A stretch of 34,100 bases of DNA from Desulfobacteraceae bacterium (lineage in GTDB: Bacteria > Desulfobacterota > Desulfobacteria > Desulfobacterales > Desulfosalsimonadaceae): positions 1 to 34,100 of the forward strand of contig JAIPDS010000020.1 in the NCBI GenBank assembly GCA_021737565.1, given 5' to 3'. The translations under genes and the position numbers were made by a program. Below, in pieces: positions 22,896-31,645 of the stretch. The notes beneath the pieces were generated by a model. That model worked only from the letters and a program-made list of their open reading frames with translations, was not told the origin of the DNA and did no database searches. Each line of letters opens with the position of its first letter. Positions within the stretch are counted from its first letter, which is position 1.

Positions 22896-24500
22896 TTACC
22901 TTGTCCTCGCAAGGTCGCTGTAATAAAGAGCGTCACTGGCATATATCATACCGTCTTCCAGCGTAATGCGCCCCTTTTTGCAAAGCCTTGCAAGCTCGAT
23001 ATCAATAGACGTGAAATCCTCTGTTCCCTGCTGCATCTGGCTGCGTATCTGGTGGGTTTTGCCCTCCCGTATTATATTTTTTACTCTTGATGAGTTTATC
23101 AACCTCTCCATTGCAAGTACTCTTCCGGAACCGTCCTTTAAAGGCACAAGCCTCTGGGCCACCGAAACTATCATGGCATCTGCGAGCATCATTCGGATCA
23201 GGTGCTGCCTGTGGGGCTCAAACCTCTGTATGATATTTTCGATTGCAACCGTTGAATTGGCTGCATGCATTGTGGTCATTACCAGGTGTCCCGTATACGA
23301 AGCCTGAAGAGCTATCTCAAAGCTTTCCCTGTCGCGCATCTCGCCTATTACAATCACGTCGGGCGCCTGCCTCAGCACCGACTTCAGACCTGAGTGAAAG
23401 CTCGCAGTGTCCCTTCCGACCTCGCGCTGGCTTATGTTGCTCTTTTTGTGCTTGTGCAGATACTCCACGGGATCTTCAAGAGAAATAATGTTGCTTCGCC
23501 TGTTGTTGTTGATCATGTCCACCATTGCATAAAGGCTGGTTGATTTGCCGTGCCCGGCCGGACCGCTTACCATTATGAGTCCGGTGGGCCTGAGCGCGAA
23601 ATCCATGAACCAGGACGGAAGATTCAGCTCGGAGGCCGGAGGTATGCTTTCTATAATCGGCCGGATTGCAAGGGCCACCGAGCCCCGCTGCCTGTAGGCA
23701 TTTACCCTGAACCTGCTTATATCCGGATACGTGACCGAAAAATCCACTTCACTCTGCTTTTCAAAAACGCTCCATACCTCACCGGGCATCATCTCTCTTG
23801 CAAAGCTTTCGCAGTCGGCAGGTGTAAGCGGGGGTGCGGCAAGCCGTCTGAGGGTATTTGCAATCCTGAGGGAAGGCGGGGCCCCCGCGGTCAGGATAAG
23901 ATCGCTTGCATTGACATCCGCTGCTTTACTTAAAAGGGAGTCAATTTTGATACCCGACCTGCCATCCTCTTCTGCAAAAGCCGATCTGCTGCGCTCAATG
24001 TCTTTTCCGCTGATTTTTCCCGAAGGTTCCGCCATAAGCGCTTCAATGGCGGTATCCATCATGAACGAGGGTACCACAACAGGATCTATCTTTTTGCCGA
24101 GCCTGAACTCAAGTTCGCTTATCGTCCTCAAATCCCCCGGATCAACCATTGCCAGGGTGAGCCTGCCGCTCTTGGTTGCCAGGGGAAGAATTTTTTTCTC
24201 CTTTATCCTTTCAGGCGCTATCATGGCGGCAACCCCGGGATCTATATCCATGTCAAAAAGATTTACCGCGGGCACGCCGAACTGCGAGGAAAGAAAATCC
24301 AGGAGCTGCTCCATGGTCAAATACCCGAGCTCCAGAAGTATGGACCCTATATGCTCATCCACCTGGCTCTGGCGTTTTAAGGCCTCGTCAAGCTGGGCCT
24401 GGCTGATAAGTCCGCCTGTCACCAGCAATTCGCCCATGCGTTTTTTGGCACCCTGGCCCGAAGATTTTCCGGGACCCTTTTGATCAGAACTGCCGTTCAC
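22896..24500 (-). CDS. PilT-like secretion ATPase with GspE/MshE-type N-terminus (534 aa)
   Basis: A hexameric AAA+-like secretion ATPase. Residues ~20-160 resemble the MshEN/GspE N-terminal domain (MGELLVTGGLISQAQLDEAL; FGVPAVNLFDMDID). The rest is PilT-like: LLSKAADVNASDLILTAGAPPSLR (~189-212), Walker A GPAGHGKST (313-321), LEDPVEYLH, Walker B DVIVIGEMRD with Glu387, the TMHAANS loop, and the PilT C-terminal mark NIIREGKTHQI (475-485). PilT normally has GPTGSGKST, so two P-loop positions are changed (T to A, S to H), though Lys319 and Ser/Thr remain. No zinc tetracysteine of GspE is present. It is last in the gsp operon, 85 bases after the TPR gene, suggesting a retraction or regulatory motor for the pseudopilus. 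Confidence 0.85.
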   Translation of the reverse strand: MNGSSDQKGPGKSSGQGAKKRMGELLVTGGLISQAQLDEALKRQSQVDEHIGSILLELGYLTMEQLLDFLSSQFGVPAVNLFDMDIDPGVAAMIAPERIKEKKILPLATKSGRLTLAMVDPGDLRTISELEFRLGKKIDPVVVPSFMMDTAIEALMAEPSGKISGKDIERSRSAFAEEDGRSGIKIDSLLSKAADVNASDLILTAGAPPSLRIANTLRRLAAPPLTPADCESFAREMMPGEVWSVFEKQSEVDFSVTYPDISRFRVNAYRQRGSVALAIRPIIESIPPASELNLPSWFMDFALRPTGLIMVSGPAGHGKSTSLYAMVDMINNNRRSNIISLEDPVEYLHKHKKSNISQREVGRDTASFHSGLKSVLRQAPDVIVIGEMRDRESFEIALQASYTGHLVMTTMHAANSTVAIENIIQRFEPHRQHLIRMMLADAMIVSVAQRLVPLKDGSGRVLAMERLINSSRVKNIIREGKTHQIRSQMQQGTEDFTSIDIELARLCKKGRITLEDGMIYASDALYYSDLARTR

Positions 24501-24585
24501 TTTCCTTTACCCGATAAAATATCCGCAAAAATTGACCATTAACAAGCATCCGCCTTCCGCGCCTTTATACCACAACGGCAATAAC

Positions 24586-25572
24586 CTAAAATCGCCAGTG
24601 AAAGGAAACCATAACAGAATCGGATCCGATTCCCAAGGAAAATCCGGGTTCTCTCCTGCTGCCAATATGCTGCTGAATATAATCGCTGTAACTCTTACGG
24701 TTGTATTTATGAGCGCTGGATACGGCCCCGATCGCCCCTCCTCCGTAAAATCCGGCTCCGGCCAGGCCAACAAGGCCGCCCATCGCATACATGTCATTGT
24801 CAAATGCCTCCAGGGACGCAGCAGCAAGCCCTATGGTAAGAAAAAAAGCCGTTGCCGCCTCCCTGTACCGGCCACAGTAAAGATAGCCTCCTCCCGGCAC
24901 TATGGAAAACATGCCTGCAAGAAACGGACTTTTGGCAGGGATCCTTCCCGGATCATCCATGTCCCTTAAGATCTGTTCAACATTGTATTTCCGCCTGTTT
25001 CCGGGAGTTATTTTATCAAAGGACAAACGTGCGCCCGACAAATCGCCGGATTCCAGCTTAAGCCTGCCGCTTTCAAACCTTGCCCTGTCCCGGTCATCCT
25101 GATCCGGGGCACGCACGGCTATGGCCTCCAGAACATTAACAGCCTCCCTGATATTGTTGCGCCCGGCATGGCACCGGCTTATCATAAACATTGCCTCCAC
25201 TGCGCGCTCCGAGCTCGGAAATTGCTTTACCACTGATTCAAAGGCATTTATTGCGTCCCCGTACCTCGGGATCTGAAAATATGCCATGCCGGCCTTAAAT
25301 CCGGCTTCGGCGGCCCTTGGATGGTCGGGGAAAAAATGGGAGAACCGTTTAAATTCGATGGCGGCGGCAAGATAATCACCGCTTTTATAATTTTTTTCTG
25401 CAAATTCATACAAAGACTCGGGCGAAATGCAGAATTTTCCTGATTCGGAGTCCGCCCCCTGTACGTCCGCGGACATGCATACCAGAAAAAATACTGCCGC
25501 AACCATGCAGCCCCATGCAGCCGGGCCGGGGCATGGTTTTCGCGCGGCCCCTGTGCTAACTCTGCGTAACAC
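24586..25572 (-). CDS. TPR protein with C-terminal hydrophobic domain, T2SS-linked (328 aa)
   Basis: An envelope protein of unknown function. A signal peptide (~1-40, hydrophobic core MVAAVFFLVCMSADVQGA) is followed by TPR repeats at ~50-190 of the BamD/YbgF type (YEFAEKNYKSGDYLAAAIEFKRF; AGMAYFQIPRYGDAINAFESVV; AMFMISRCHAGRNNIREAVNVL). A glycine-rich hydrophobic stretch at ~218-290 (PFLAGMFSIVPGGGYLYCGRYREAATAFF) resembles DUF5683/TM2-like modules. It ends SVMVSFHWRF, an alternating strand with C-terminal Phe as in outer-membrane proteins. The GTG start overlaps the end of gspE by 17 bases with GAGGA 8 bases upstream, so translation is probably coupled. A pilotin- or assembly-type role for secretin is possible but unproven. 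Confidence 0.75.
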   Translation of the reverse strand: MLRRVSTGAARKPCPGPAAWGCMVAAVFFLVCMSADVQGADSESGKFCISPESLYEFAEKNYKSGDYLAAAIEFKRFSHFFPDHPRAAEAGFKAGMAYFQIPRYGDAINAFESVVKQFPSSERAVEAMFMISRCHAGRNNIREAVNVLEAIAVRAPDQDDRDRARFESGRLKLESGDLSGARLSFDKITPGNRRKYNVEQILRDMDDPGRIPAKSPFLAGMFSIVPGGGYLYCGRYREAATAFFLTIGLAAASLEAFDNDMYAMGGLVGLAGAGFYGGGAIGAVSSAHKYNRKSYSDYIQQHIGSRREPGFSLGIGSDSVMVSFHWRF

Positions 25573-27271
25573 GCAGCACTTCCTCTATTGTGGTTACCCC
25601 GTTTAACACCTTGGAAAGCCCGTCCTGATAAAGGGTTGTCATGCCCAGCCTGACAGCCTCGTTTTTAATACGATGCGAGTCATAGGTCCTTAATACCAGG
25701 TTCTGGAGCGAGGATTTAAGCTCCAGGATCTCGTAAATGCCCACCCTGCCGCGGTAGCCGCTGTTAAAACACTTGCTGCATCCCGCCGCCCGGTAAAGAA
25801 CCGGCTTTTGCTTGTCCCCGGGCTCAACGCCGAGACGCTCAAGGGTGGCGGCATCCGGCTCATAAGGCTCTTTGCACTCCTCGCACAGCACCCTGACCAA
25901 ACGCTGGGCAATTACAGCTATCACGGACGATGAAATAAGAAATGGCTCAATGCCAAGATCCACCAGGCGGGTAATCGCGCTTGCCGAATCATTGGTGTGC
26001 AGGGTGGAAAATACCAGATGCCCGGTCAGTGCTGACTGAACCCCTATTTCCGCTGTTTCAAGATCTCTCATCTCGCCTATAAGTATCACGTCCGGGTCCT
26101 GGCGTACTATAGAACGAAGTCCCCTTGCAAACGTCAATTCTATCTTGGGATTTACCTGGATCTGGTTGACTCCTCTTAACTGGTATTCCACCGGATCTTC
26201 AATGGTAATAATATTAATGTCCGGGGAATTAAGACTCGAAAGCACCGCATAAAGGGTTGTTGTCTTACCGCTGCCGGTAGGACCCGTTACAAGGATTATA
26301 CCGTGGGAATAGCTGATAAGCCTTTTTATCTGGTCAAGCTTTGCCTGGGCCAGACCCAGCTCCGAGAGTCCGAACAGGGCCCCTGACTTGTTTAAAAGAC
26401 GCATTACCACGCGCTCGCCATACTGAATCGGAATGCTTGATACGCGGATATCAATATTCTGGTTGCCTATTTTCACCTCAAAACGGCCGTCCTGCGGCAG
26501 CCGCTTTTCTGCTATATTCATCCTGGACATGACCTTGATGCGCGAAACCAGGGAGGACTGCATCCATTTTGGCGGGGTGAGCATATCATAAAGAATACCG
26601 TCAACACGGTACCGGATCTTAAGACTGTACTGCTCCGGCTCTATGTGAATATCACTTGCCCCGATCTTCACTGACTGGGAAATCACGTGATTGACCAGTT
26701 TGATTATGGGAGCATCGCTTGTATCATCAAGCAGGTCCGCGGTTTCTTCTATCTCGCTTATTATGTCCCCGCCGTTTTCCTCCATATCGGCAACGAGCTG
26801 CTCGGCGGTATCCCTGCTGCTGTCATAGGCAAGATTTACAATGGAATAAATAGCATCGCGCGTGGAAAGCACAAGATCAAAGTCATTGATCTCAAGGAGC
26901 TGAACCAGGTCATCGAGTTGCTGAAACGCCGTGGGATCATTTATGGCGATTTTTGTGCGCCCGTTGTCTTCAGAGCCCTGCCTGCCGGATTCAGATCGTA
27001 TGGGCACCATGGCGTATTTTTTTAAAAAACCTATGGGAACCTTTCTGGCAAACCAGGTATCAAGATTTTCCAGGGGGAGCTTCTGCCAGAACGGCAGATC
27101 ATAAATGCGGGCATAGGCCTGAAGCAGCTGGTGCTCGGAAACAATCTTTTTTTTAAGCAGAACCTCTGAAAGGGGCAGGTTCTGCTCAGAGCGCATTTTT
27201 TTTGCCTCTTCAAGCTCGTTTTCATCCACCCCGAACTCTTTTGTAAGTATATCTGAAAGACCCTGCCTCAT
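25556..27271 (-). CDS. gspE: Type II secretion ATPase GspE (571 aa)
   Basis: The cytosolic motor of the type II secretion system. The N-terminal MshEN-like domain (~1-150; SDILTKEFGVDENELEEA) is followed by the ATPase core: Walker A GPTGSGKTT (330-338), Asp box IEDPVEYQLRGVNQIQVN, Walker B DVILIGEMRDLETAEIG (~395-410), and the His box TGHLVFSTLHTNDS. The zinc-binding tetracysteine expected of GspE is complete (C463, C466, C498, C501). The length is standard. The ATG overlaps the gspD stop (ATGA), and the 3' end overlaps the TPR gene, so gspD-gspE-TPR are translationally coupled. Confidence 0.97.
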   Translation of the reverse strand: MRQGLSDILTKEFGVDENELEEAKKMRSEQNLPLSEVLLKKKIVSEHQLLQAYARIYDLPFWQKLPLENLDTWFARKVPIGFLKKYAMVPIRSESGRQGSEDNGRTKIAINDPTAFQQLDDLVQLLEINDFDLVLSTRDAIYSIVNLAYDSSRDTAEQLVADMEENGGDIISEIEETADLLDDTSDAPIIKLVNHVISQSVKIGASDIHIEPEQYSLKIRYRVDGILYDMLTPPKWMQSSLVSRIKVMSRMNIAEKRLPQDGRFEVKIGNQNIDIRVSSIPIQYGERVVMRLLNKSGALFGLSELGLAQAKLDQIKRLISYSHGIILVTGPTGSGKTTTLYAVLSSLNSPDINIITIEDPVEYQLRGVNQIQVNPKIELTFARGLRSIVRQDPDVILIGEMRDLETAEIGVQSALTGHLVFSTLHTNDSASAITRLVDLGIEPFLISSSVIAVIAQRLVRVLCEECKEPYEPDAATLERLGVEPGDKQKPVLYRAAGCSKCFNSGYRGRVGIYEILELKSSLQNLVLRTYDSHRIKNEAVRLGMTTLYQDGLSKVLNGVTTIEEVLRVTQS

Positions 27272-29091
27272 TTTTCCTGCTCTTTTTTATCATCTCCGGG
27301 CCGCCCGTAAAGCTTAATCGAGTCCTCCTCCGGCACGACCCTCATTTCTCCCTTTCTTTCCTCATAAAAATCCGAGGCGTCCTGCGGCCGGGACATCACC
27401 CTGGGGGTTAAAAACACAAACAGGTTTGTCTCATCATTTCCGGTGGCAGAAGACTTAAACAGCCAGCCGAAAAAAGGTATGCTCCCCAGGCACGGAACCC
27501 TATACTCGGTTTTTGAAAGACTTTCATCTATCAGCCCTCCTATAACCACTGTATTCCTGTCATTTACCTCCACGGTTTTATCAATGGTGCGCTTCAGGGT
27601 TGTAGGCTGGAACTGGTCCGTGGTGCTCTCAAGCTTTGTTACCTCCTGGAGAAGATCCAGGCGGATTTTTCCGTCCTTGTTTATCTGCGGAGTTATCTCG
27701 AGCAATATGCCGACATCCTTATACTCGTAATTGCTGTATTCGGTATCTCCGCTGGCAGCCCGTGTAAGATACGGTATATTCTTTCCAACACGGATCTTGG
27801 CTGTTTTATTGTCTGTTGTCAATATCTGGGGGGTGGAAAGGATCTGCACATCCCTGTCTTTCTGATAGGCCTGTATCAGGGCGCGAATAGTGGGAAACTG
27901 AATATCTCCAACGGTGATGTTTTCGCCGAGTATGCCCATTGAAAATCCGGGGGGTAAAAGAGCTCCGCCGGTTACGCTCGCCTCTGGAACCGCATAGTTG
28001 TATCCCGGATCTCCTCCCATGGTTCCCCCTGAAAATCCACCGCCGTAAACCCCTTCGCGGTCATCATGGCTTGCCTCGCCCCCGGCTATCCATTCCGCCC
28101 CCAGTCGGAATGATTTATCCTTGCTGACCTCCATGATCAGGCATTCTATATATACCATTGCCCGGGGACCGTCCAGTTTTTCAATTACCGACTTCAGGAT
28201 ATCATAGTCGTCCTTTTCCGCCCGGATTATCAGGCTGTTGGTTGCCGCGTCAGCGGCGATCTTGACATTTTCAGATACTATGGGCGCTTCTTTTTTTCCT
28301 GCTTCCCCTGATTTTGCTGATTCTCTTGTCGGCAGCTCCTGGAGAACACCCACCAGCTCTTCGGCCGAAGCGTTTTCAAGATAATAAACGTGTATCTTTT
28401 CTTTGCCCCTGGGCACTTCCTTGTCCAGCATCTTAACAAGCTCCTGAACGCGCTCCAAATCGGGCTTGCTTCCCTGCACCACCAGCAGGTTTGTCCGCTT
28501 CTCGGCAACTGCCACTATCTGTTCATCCTGGCGGCGCTCTCCTTTTCTCCCTGCATTAAACAGGGAGTCAATGATTCTGACCATTTCCTCGGCATCTGCA
28601 TGCGCCACCGGGATCACGGATATCTCCCTTCCCGTGCCCTCAACGTCTATTGTATCTACAATGCGCATAAGACGCCTGATATTGGAATACACATCGGTTA
28701 TAATCAACATGCCAGTGGGCGGATAGGATATAATCACCGCGCTCTTTGAAACAAGAGGCGAAAAAATCTTTTTTATTTCATTCGGATCTGCATAATCAAG
28801 CGGGAGAATCTGGGTTACTATCCTGTCTCCTTCTTCATCCGCCTCGCGCTTCAGCTTGGTCTCAATACTCATGCTGCGTGCATTAGGAGCGGGGACAACC
28901 TTTGTAACGCTGCCGGCATCAACAGTTGCATAGCCGTGAACATCGAGCACGGATTCAAAAACCCGGTATGCCTCCCCGACTGTTATCTCGCTCGGAGATA
29001 CGACCGTGATCTTGCCCTTTACCCTGGGGTCCACTATAAAATTGCGGCCTGTAAGCTCGCTTATAAACTTGATAAACACGTTTATATCCAC
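27268..29091 (-). CDS. gspD: Type II secretin GspD, N-terminus cut by a stop codon (607 aa from GTG)
   Basis: The outer-membrane secretin that forms the exit channel. N0/N1-N3 ring domains (~1-300; e.g. FIKFISELTGRNFIVDPRVKGKITVVSPSEITVGEAYRVFESVL) precede the secretin barrel domain, which ends with VPCLGSIPFFGWLFKSSATGNDETNLFVFLTPRV. The C-terminus is charged (GDDKKEQEK). The frame is open further upstream and encodes VSIDFNDV, part of the N0 domain, and a complete signal peptide from 29274, but a TAA at 29224-29226 interrupts it. The only start left after that stop is the GTG at 29091, giving a product without signal peptide and lacking the first N0 strand, which should not be exported. So the gene is either freshly inactivated, read through, or misread by one base. 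Confidence 0.93.
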   Translation of the reverse strand: MDINVFIKFISELTGRNFIVDPRVKGKITVVSPSEITVGEAYRVFESVLDVHGYATVDAGSVTKVVPAPNARSMSIETKLKREADEEGDRIVTQILPLDYADPNEIKKIFSPLVSKSAVIISYPPTGMLIITDVYSNIRRLMRIVDTIDVEGTGREISVIPVAHADAEEMVRIIDSLFNAGRKGERRQDEQIVAVAEKRTNLLVVQGSKPDLERVQELVKMLDKEVPRGKEKIHVYYLENASAEELVGVLQELPTRESAKSGEAGKKEAPIVSENVKIAADAATNSLIIRAEKDDYDILKSVIEKLDGPRAMVYIECLIMEVSKDKSFRLGAEWIAGGEASHDDREGVYGGGFSGGTMGGDPGYNYAVPEASVTGGALLPPGFSMGILGENITVGDIQFPTIRALIQAYQKDRDVQILSTPQILTTDNKTAKIRVGKNIPYLTRAASGDTEYSNYEYKDVGILLEITPQINKDGKIRLDLLQEVTKLESTTDQFQPTTLKRTIDKTVEVNDRNTVVIGGLIDESLSKTEYRVPCLGSIPFFGWLFKSSATGNDETNLFVFLTPRVMSRPQDASDFYEERKGEMRVVPEEDSIKLYGRPGDDKKEQEK

Positions 29092-29274
29092 GTCATTGAA
29101 ATCAATGGAGACCCGCTGATCATCTTTTCCGTTAACCTGCTCTTCAATCTGCCCGGATTGCCCGGACCGGCCGTCGCCATCATCACGGCTCTGGGCAAAA
29201 CCCGGGACGCTTATGGTAAAAAGTTAAAGAAACAGGCAGCTCAGTATTAATGTCCTCATAACCGTTTTCCTCAT
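29092..29274 (-). pseudogene. gspD: Interrupted signal peptide and N0 start of gspD
   Basis: In frame with gspD, from ATG 29274: MRKTVMRTLILSCLFL, TAA (29226-29224), LFTISVPGFAQSRDDGDG, then RVSIDFNDV joining the open frame at 29091. Restoring one base (TAA to TTA, Leu) gives a textbook Sec signal with cleavage after GFA. An alternative ATG at 29259 (MRTLIL) has GAGG about 9 bases upstream. Confidence 0.85.
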
Positions 29275-29287
29275 AATCACCCGCGGT

Positions 29288-30175
29288 TTACTCTATCCTG
29301 TAATTTATTCTTTGCCGTGACCCGTCACGCTTGATCTCCAGCTCAACTTCCCCCGCAGAGCTCAAATCCTTATAAAAAGCCATGGCGTCATCCATGGAGC
29401 GGATCCTTCTGCCGTTTGCGCTCTTTATAACATCCCCGCTTTCAAGGCCCATTTCCTCGAATATCGAATTCCTTCGTATCCCGCTCAACATTATGCCGGC
29501 GGGCTCTCCCTGTTCAAAATACGGCCTTACCCGCACCTGGCGCATCAGGTTGTTTATATCCTGCAGGGCGCCTGCAATACGCTCCCGCTTTATCTCTATG
29601 TTCATTTCCCGGCCACCCGAACCGCCGCGCATTCTGGAAATGCCTCCCCTTCCGGCGGTCCTGGTTCCCCCGTCTACCAGGTCCTCGATTTCCAGCACCT
29701 CGTCTTTTCCGTTTACGTCAAGTACAACTCTTTTGCGCAAAATAGCCTTTATGCGGGCCTGCTCGATGTTATCGCCGACACGGTAAAGCTGCTGCTCCCG
29801 GTCGGATTCTATTACAGCATAAGAGTTTTCATTGTCACCGACAATCGTTCCCCAAAGCCGAAGATTGAGCTTTGTCTTTTCCATGTCTTTTATGTCCTGG
29901 CCGCTGATCTCTTCATCTGCGGGCTGGCTTTTTCCCTGCGCGTCAAAGAAATTGCGCTCGGCAATCAGCTGATAGTCGCTGAAACCGTCGAAATCCTGCG
30001 ATTCGGACGCGCCCTTTTCCCCGGAAGACTCCGGCCGGAATGATTCGTGGTCAAAATTCCGCATGACCGCGGTGTTAAGGCGGTATTCAACCCCCTGGTA
30101 AAATATGGTAACCCCCAGAAAAACGATTGCGGCAACAAGCGCCGGATTAACTATTTTAAGGATCCTGTCAAGCAT
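29288..30175 (-). CDS. gspC: Type II secretion protein GspC with PDZ domain (295 aa)
   Basis: The inner-membrane clamp that bridges the platform and the secretin. One TM helix at ~10-30 (IVNPALVAAIVFLGVTIFYQGV) is followed by the GspC homology region at ~65-165 (YQLIAERNFFDAQG; LNLRLWGTIVGDNENSYAVIES; LYRVGDNIEQARIKAILRKRVVLDVNG), the part that binds GspD N0. A Gly/Arg-rich linker (~172-188) leads to a C-terminal PDZ domain (~196-295) with SIFEEMGLESGDVIKSANGRRI. PDZ-type GspC is one of the two known forms. It lies 13 bases upstream of the original gspD start, its physical partner. Confidence 0.93.
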   Translation of the reverse strand: MLDRILKIVNPALVAAIVFLGVTIFYQGVEYRLNTAVMRNFDHESFRPESSGEKGASESQDFDGFSDYQLIAERNFFDAQGKSQPADEEISGQDIKDMEKTKLNLRLWGTIVGDNENSYAVIESDREQQLYRVGDNIEQARIKAILRKRVVLDVNGKDEVLEIEDLVDGGTRTAGRGGISRMRGGSGGREMNIEIKRERIAGALQDINNLMRQVRVRPYFEQGEPAGIMLSGIRRNSIFEEMGLESGDVIKSANGRRIRSMDDAMAFYKDLSSAGEVELEIKRDGSRQRINYRIE

Positions 30176-30189
30176 TGCCCAATGTCCGG

Positions 30190-31053
30190 TTAACGAAAGG
30201 AATAATTCGATTGTCTGAGGGTTCCGGTAATACGCATCGGGATCCCGCCCTGCCTTTTATATTTTTCCGGAATCATATTTCCGATCGATTTTAGAAGAGC
30301 GGGATGCGGCGTAATTCTTGACGAAATATTCACCCTGCTCTCTTCAACCGGAAAAGACAAAATTACTCTTCCGTTTCCCTTTAAAGAAAACTGTCTGCCG
30401 TTAATTGAAAAACTTGAAATGTTTAAATTACGGTTTTTCAACTCCATTTCAGCCCGCCCCTGGCTGAATTCAAGTTTTCCAATACCGTAAAAAGGCGGAT
30501 TCAAATTCAGTGTGCCTTCACCTACCCCGAAAATCGCACTTCCTGTTCCCCGCATGTCCAAAGAGCCGCTGTATTCCAATTTGCCTTCCAAACCGCCTTG
30601 CGCAGTATATCCGGAGATTTTTTCAAAAACGGGATTCAAGGCCTCCATGTGAAGGCCGTTTATATCCATCTGCAGCGATATTTGCCTGCCGCCATCTTCT
30701 GATGCGCCCTTTATACCGATACGCCCCTTTATCAGGCCCTTGGCAGCCTCTGTGCGAATGTTAAAAAAAGGCTTTCCAATAAAAAAATTAATATACCCGG
30801 GGCTGATCTCCAGATGCTCAAATAAAACCGGGTCGGAACCCCTGTAGGTTATTTCAATTTTTTTTGCAGACATTGACGGCGGAAAACCCGGCCCGAGCCC
30901 TTCCACCGAGGCTTCCACACCAGGAGCCGCCCGGGCGGCCAGATGTTCTGCGTAGCGCTTAAAAGAGTCCGCCGGAAAGCACAGATAAAGAAAAACCAGG
31001 GCAAGCCCGAGAATATACAGGATATATGCGATCCATTTTTTAATGTTTTTCAT
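30190..31053 (-). CDS. gspN: Type II secretion protein GspN (287 aa)
   Basis: A single-pass inner-membrane/periplasmic component found in a subset of T2SS. One TM helix (~8-26, YILYILGLALVFLYLCF) is followed by a beta-rich AsmA/GspN-like domain with repeated strands (LEHLEISPGYINFFIGKPFFNIRTEAAKGLIKGRIGIKG; GGLEGKLEYSGSLDMRGTGSAIFGVGEGTLNL; FSINGRQFSLKGNGRVILSF). The length is near that of deltaproteobacterial GspN, and the place between gspM and gspC, 14 bases before gspC, supports it. Its role in secretion is poorly known. Confidence 0.85.
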   Translation of the reverse strand: MKNIKKWIAYILYILGLALVFLYLCFPADSFKRYAEHLAARAAPGVEASVEGLGPGFPPSMSAKKIEITYRGSDPVLFEHLEISPGYINFFIGKPFFNIRTEAAKGLIKGRIGIKGASEDGGRQISLQMDINGLHMEALNPVFEKISGYTAQGGLEGKLEYSGSLDMRGTGSAIFGVGEGTLNLNPPFYGIGKLEFSQGRAEMELKNRNLNISSFSINGRQFSLKGNGRVILSFPVEESRVNISSRITPHPALLKSIGNMIPEKYKRQGGIPMRITGTLRQSNYSFR

Positions 31054-31093
31054 CTCCGCCCGCCTCTATCTTCAAATATATCTGCAATACGGA

Positions 31094-31645
31094 TCATGCC
31101 CCAAAAGTCTTTGCCTGCATCACCACTGAAAGCAGGCCGTTTTCCCCGCCCTCTCTGGAAACCGTTAGCTTGTCCACCGTGACCATGCTCTCGGATGTCT
31201 CCACAAAATACAGGTAGGAAATCAGCTCCTCAAGGGTGATGTCCTGAATTTTCAACTCAACATATGTCACTTTCAGTCCGGTTGCTTTATCCTCTTGTGT
31301 GCCCGGCTTCATGTAGGATATGTTGTCCTTGATACCCGTGTTGCCTGCCAGCCTGTCCATGAAGGAAAACAGGGTAAAATCCCCGGCTCTTTCCGAATAG
31401 CGCTTTTCGGCCATTTTTGCCCTTGATTCAAGGGCCTGGTATCGCACCCGCATCTCTCTCATTTCAACCAGTTCCTGCTGTTTTACAACCAGTTTGTCTG
31501 AAAGCTGCTCCCGCTTTTGAAAAACAGGCTGAATCAGCAGCAGAAAAATCAAAAACACCAGCACAAAGCAGCCGCCGCCTCCGAGAAACAATTTTTCTCT
31601 GCGGCTAATATTAACCGGAATCATGCGGAAAAAATCCTGGATCAT
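31094..31645 (-). CDS. gspM: Type II secretion protein GspM (183 aa)
   Basis: A small bitopic partner of GspL. A short cytosolic N-terminus (SRREKLFLGGGG) precedes a TM helix at ~22-40 (GGGCFVLVFLIFLLLIQPVF), a coiled coil at ~42-85 (QLSDKLVVKQQELVEMREMRVRYQALE), and a ferredoxin-like fold at ~95-183 (FMDRLAGNTGIKD ... ITLEELISYLYFVETSESMVTVDKLTV). This is the GspM/PilO plan. Its ATG overlaps the gspL stop by four bases (ATGA), indicating coupled translation, as expected for a GspL-GspM complex. Confidence 0.88.
   Translation of the reverse strand: MIQDFFRMIPVNISRREKLFLGGGGCFVLVFLIFLLLIQPVFQKREQLSDKLVVKQQELVEMREMRVRYQALESRAKMAEKRYSERAGDFTLFSFMDRLAGNTGIKDNISYMKPGTQEDKATGLKVTYVELKIQDITLEELISYLYFVETSESMVTVDKLTVSREGGENGLLSVVMQAKTFGA

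Noticed and set aside
22898-22915. Hairpin ACCTTG...CAAGGT as a bidirectional terminator between gspF and the PilT-like gene
   Set aside because: It lies inside the last codons of the PilT-like gene and has no T-run on either strand.
23731-24483. 250-codon plus-strand ORF
   Set aside because: Antisense shadow of the PilT-like ATPase; serine/leucine-rich composition is that of reversed coding sequence.
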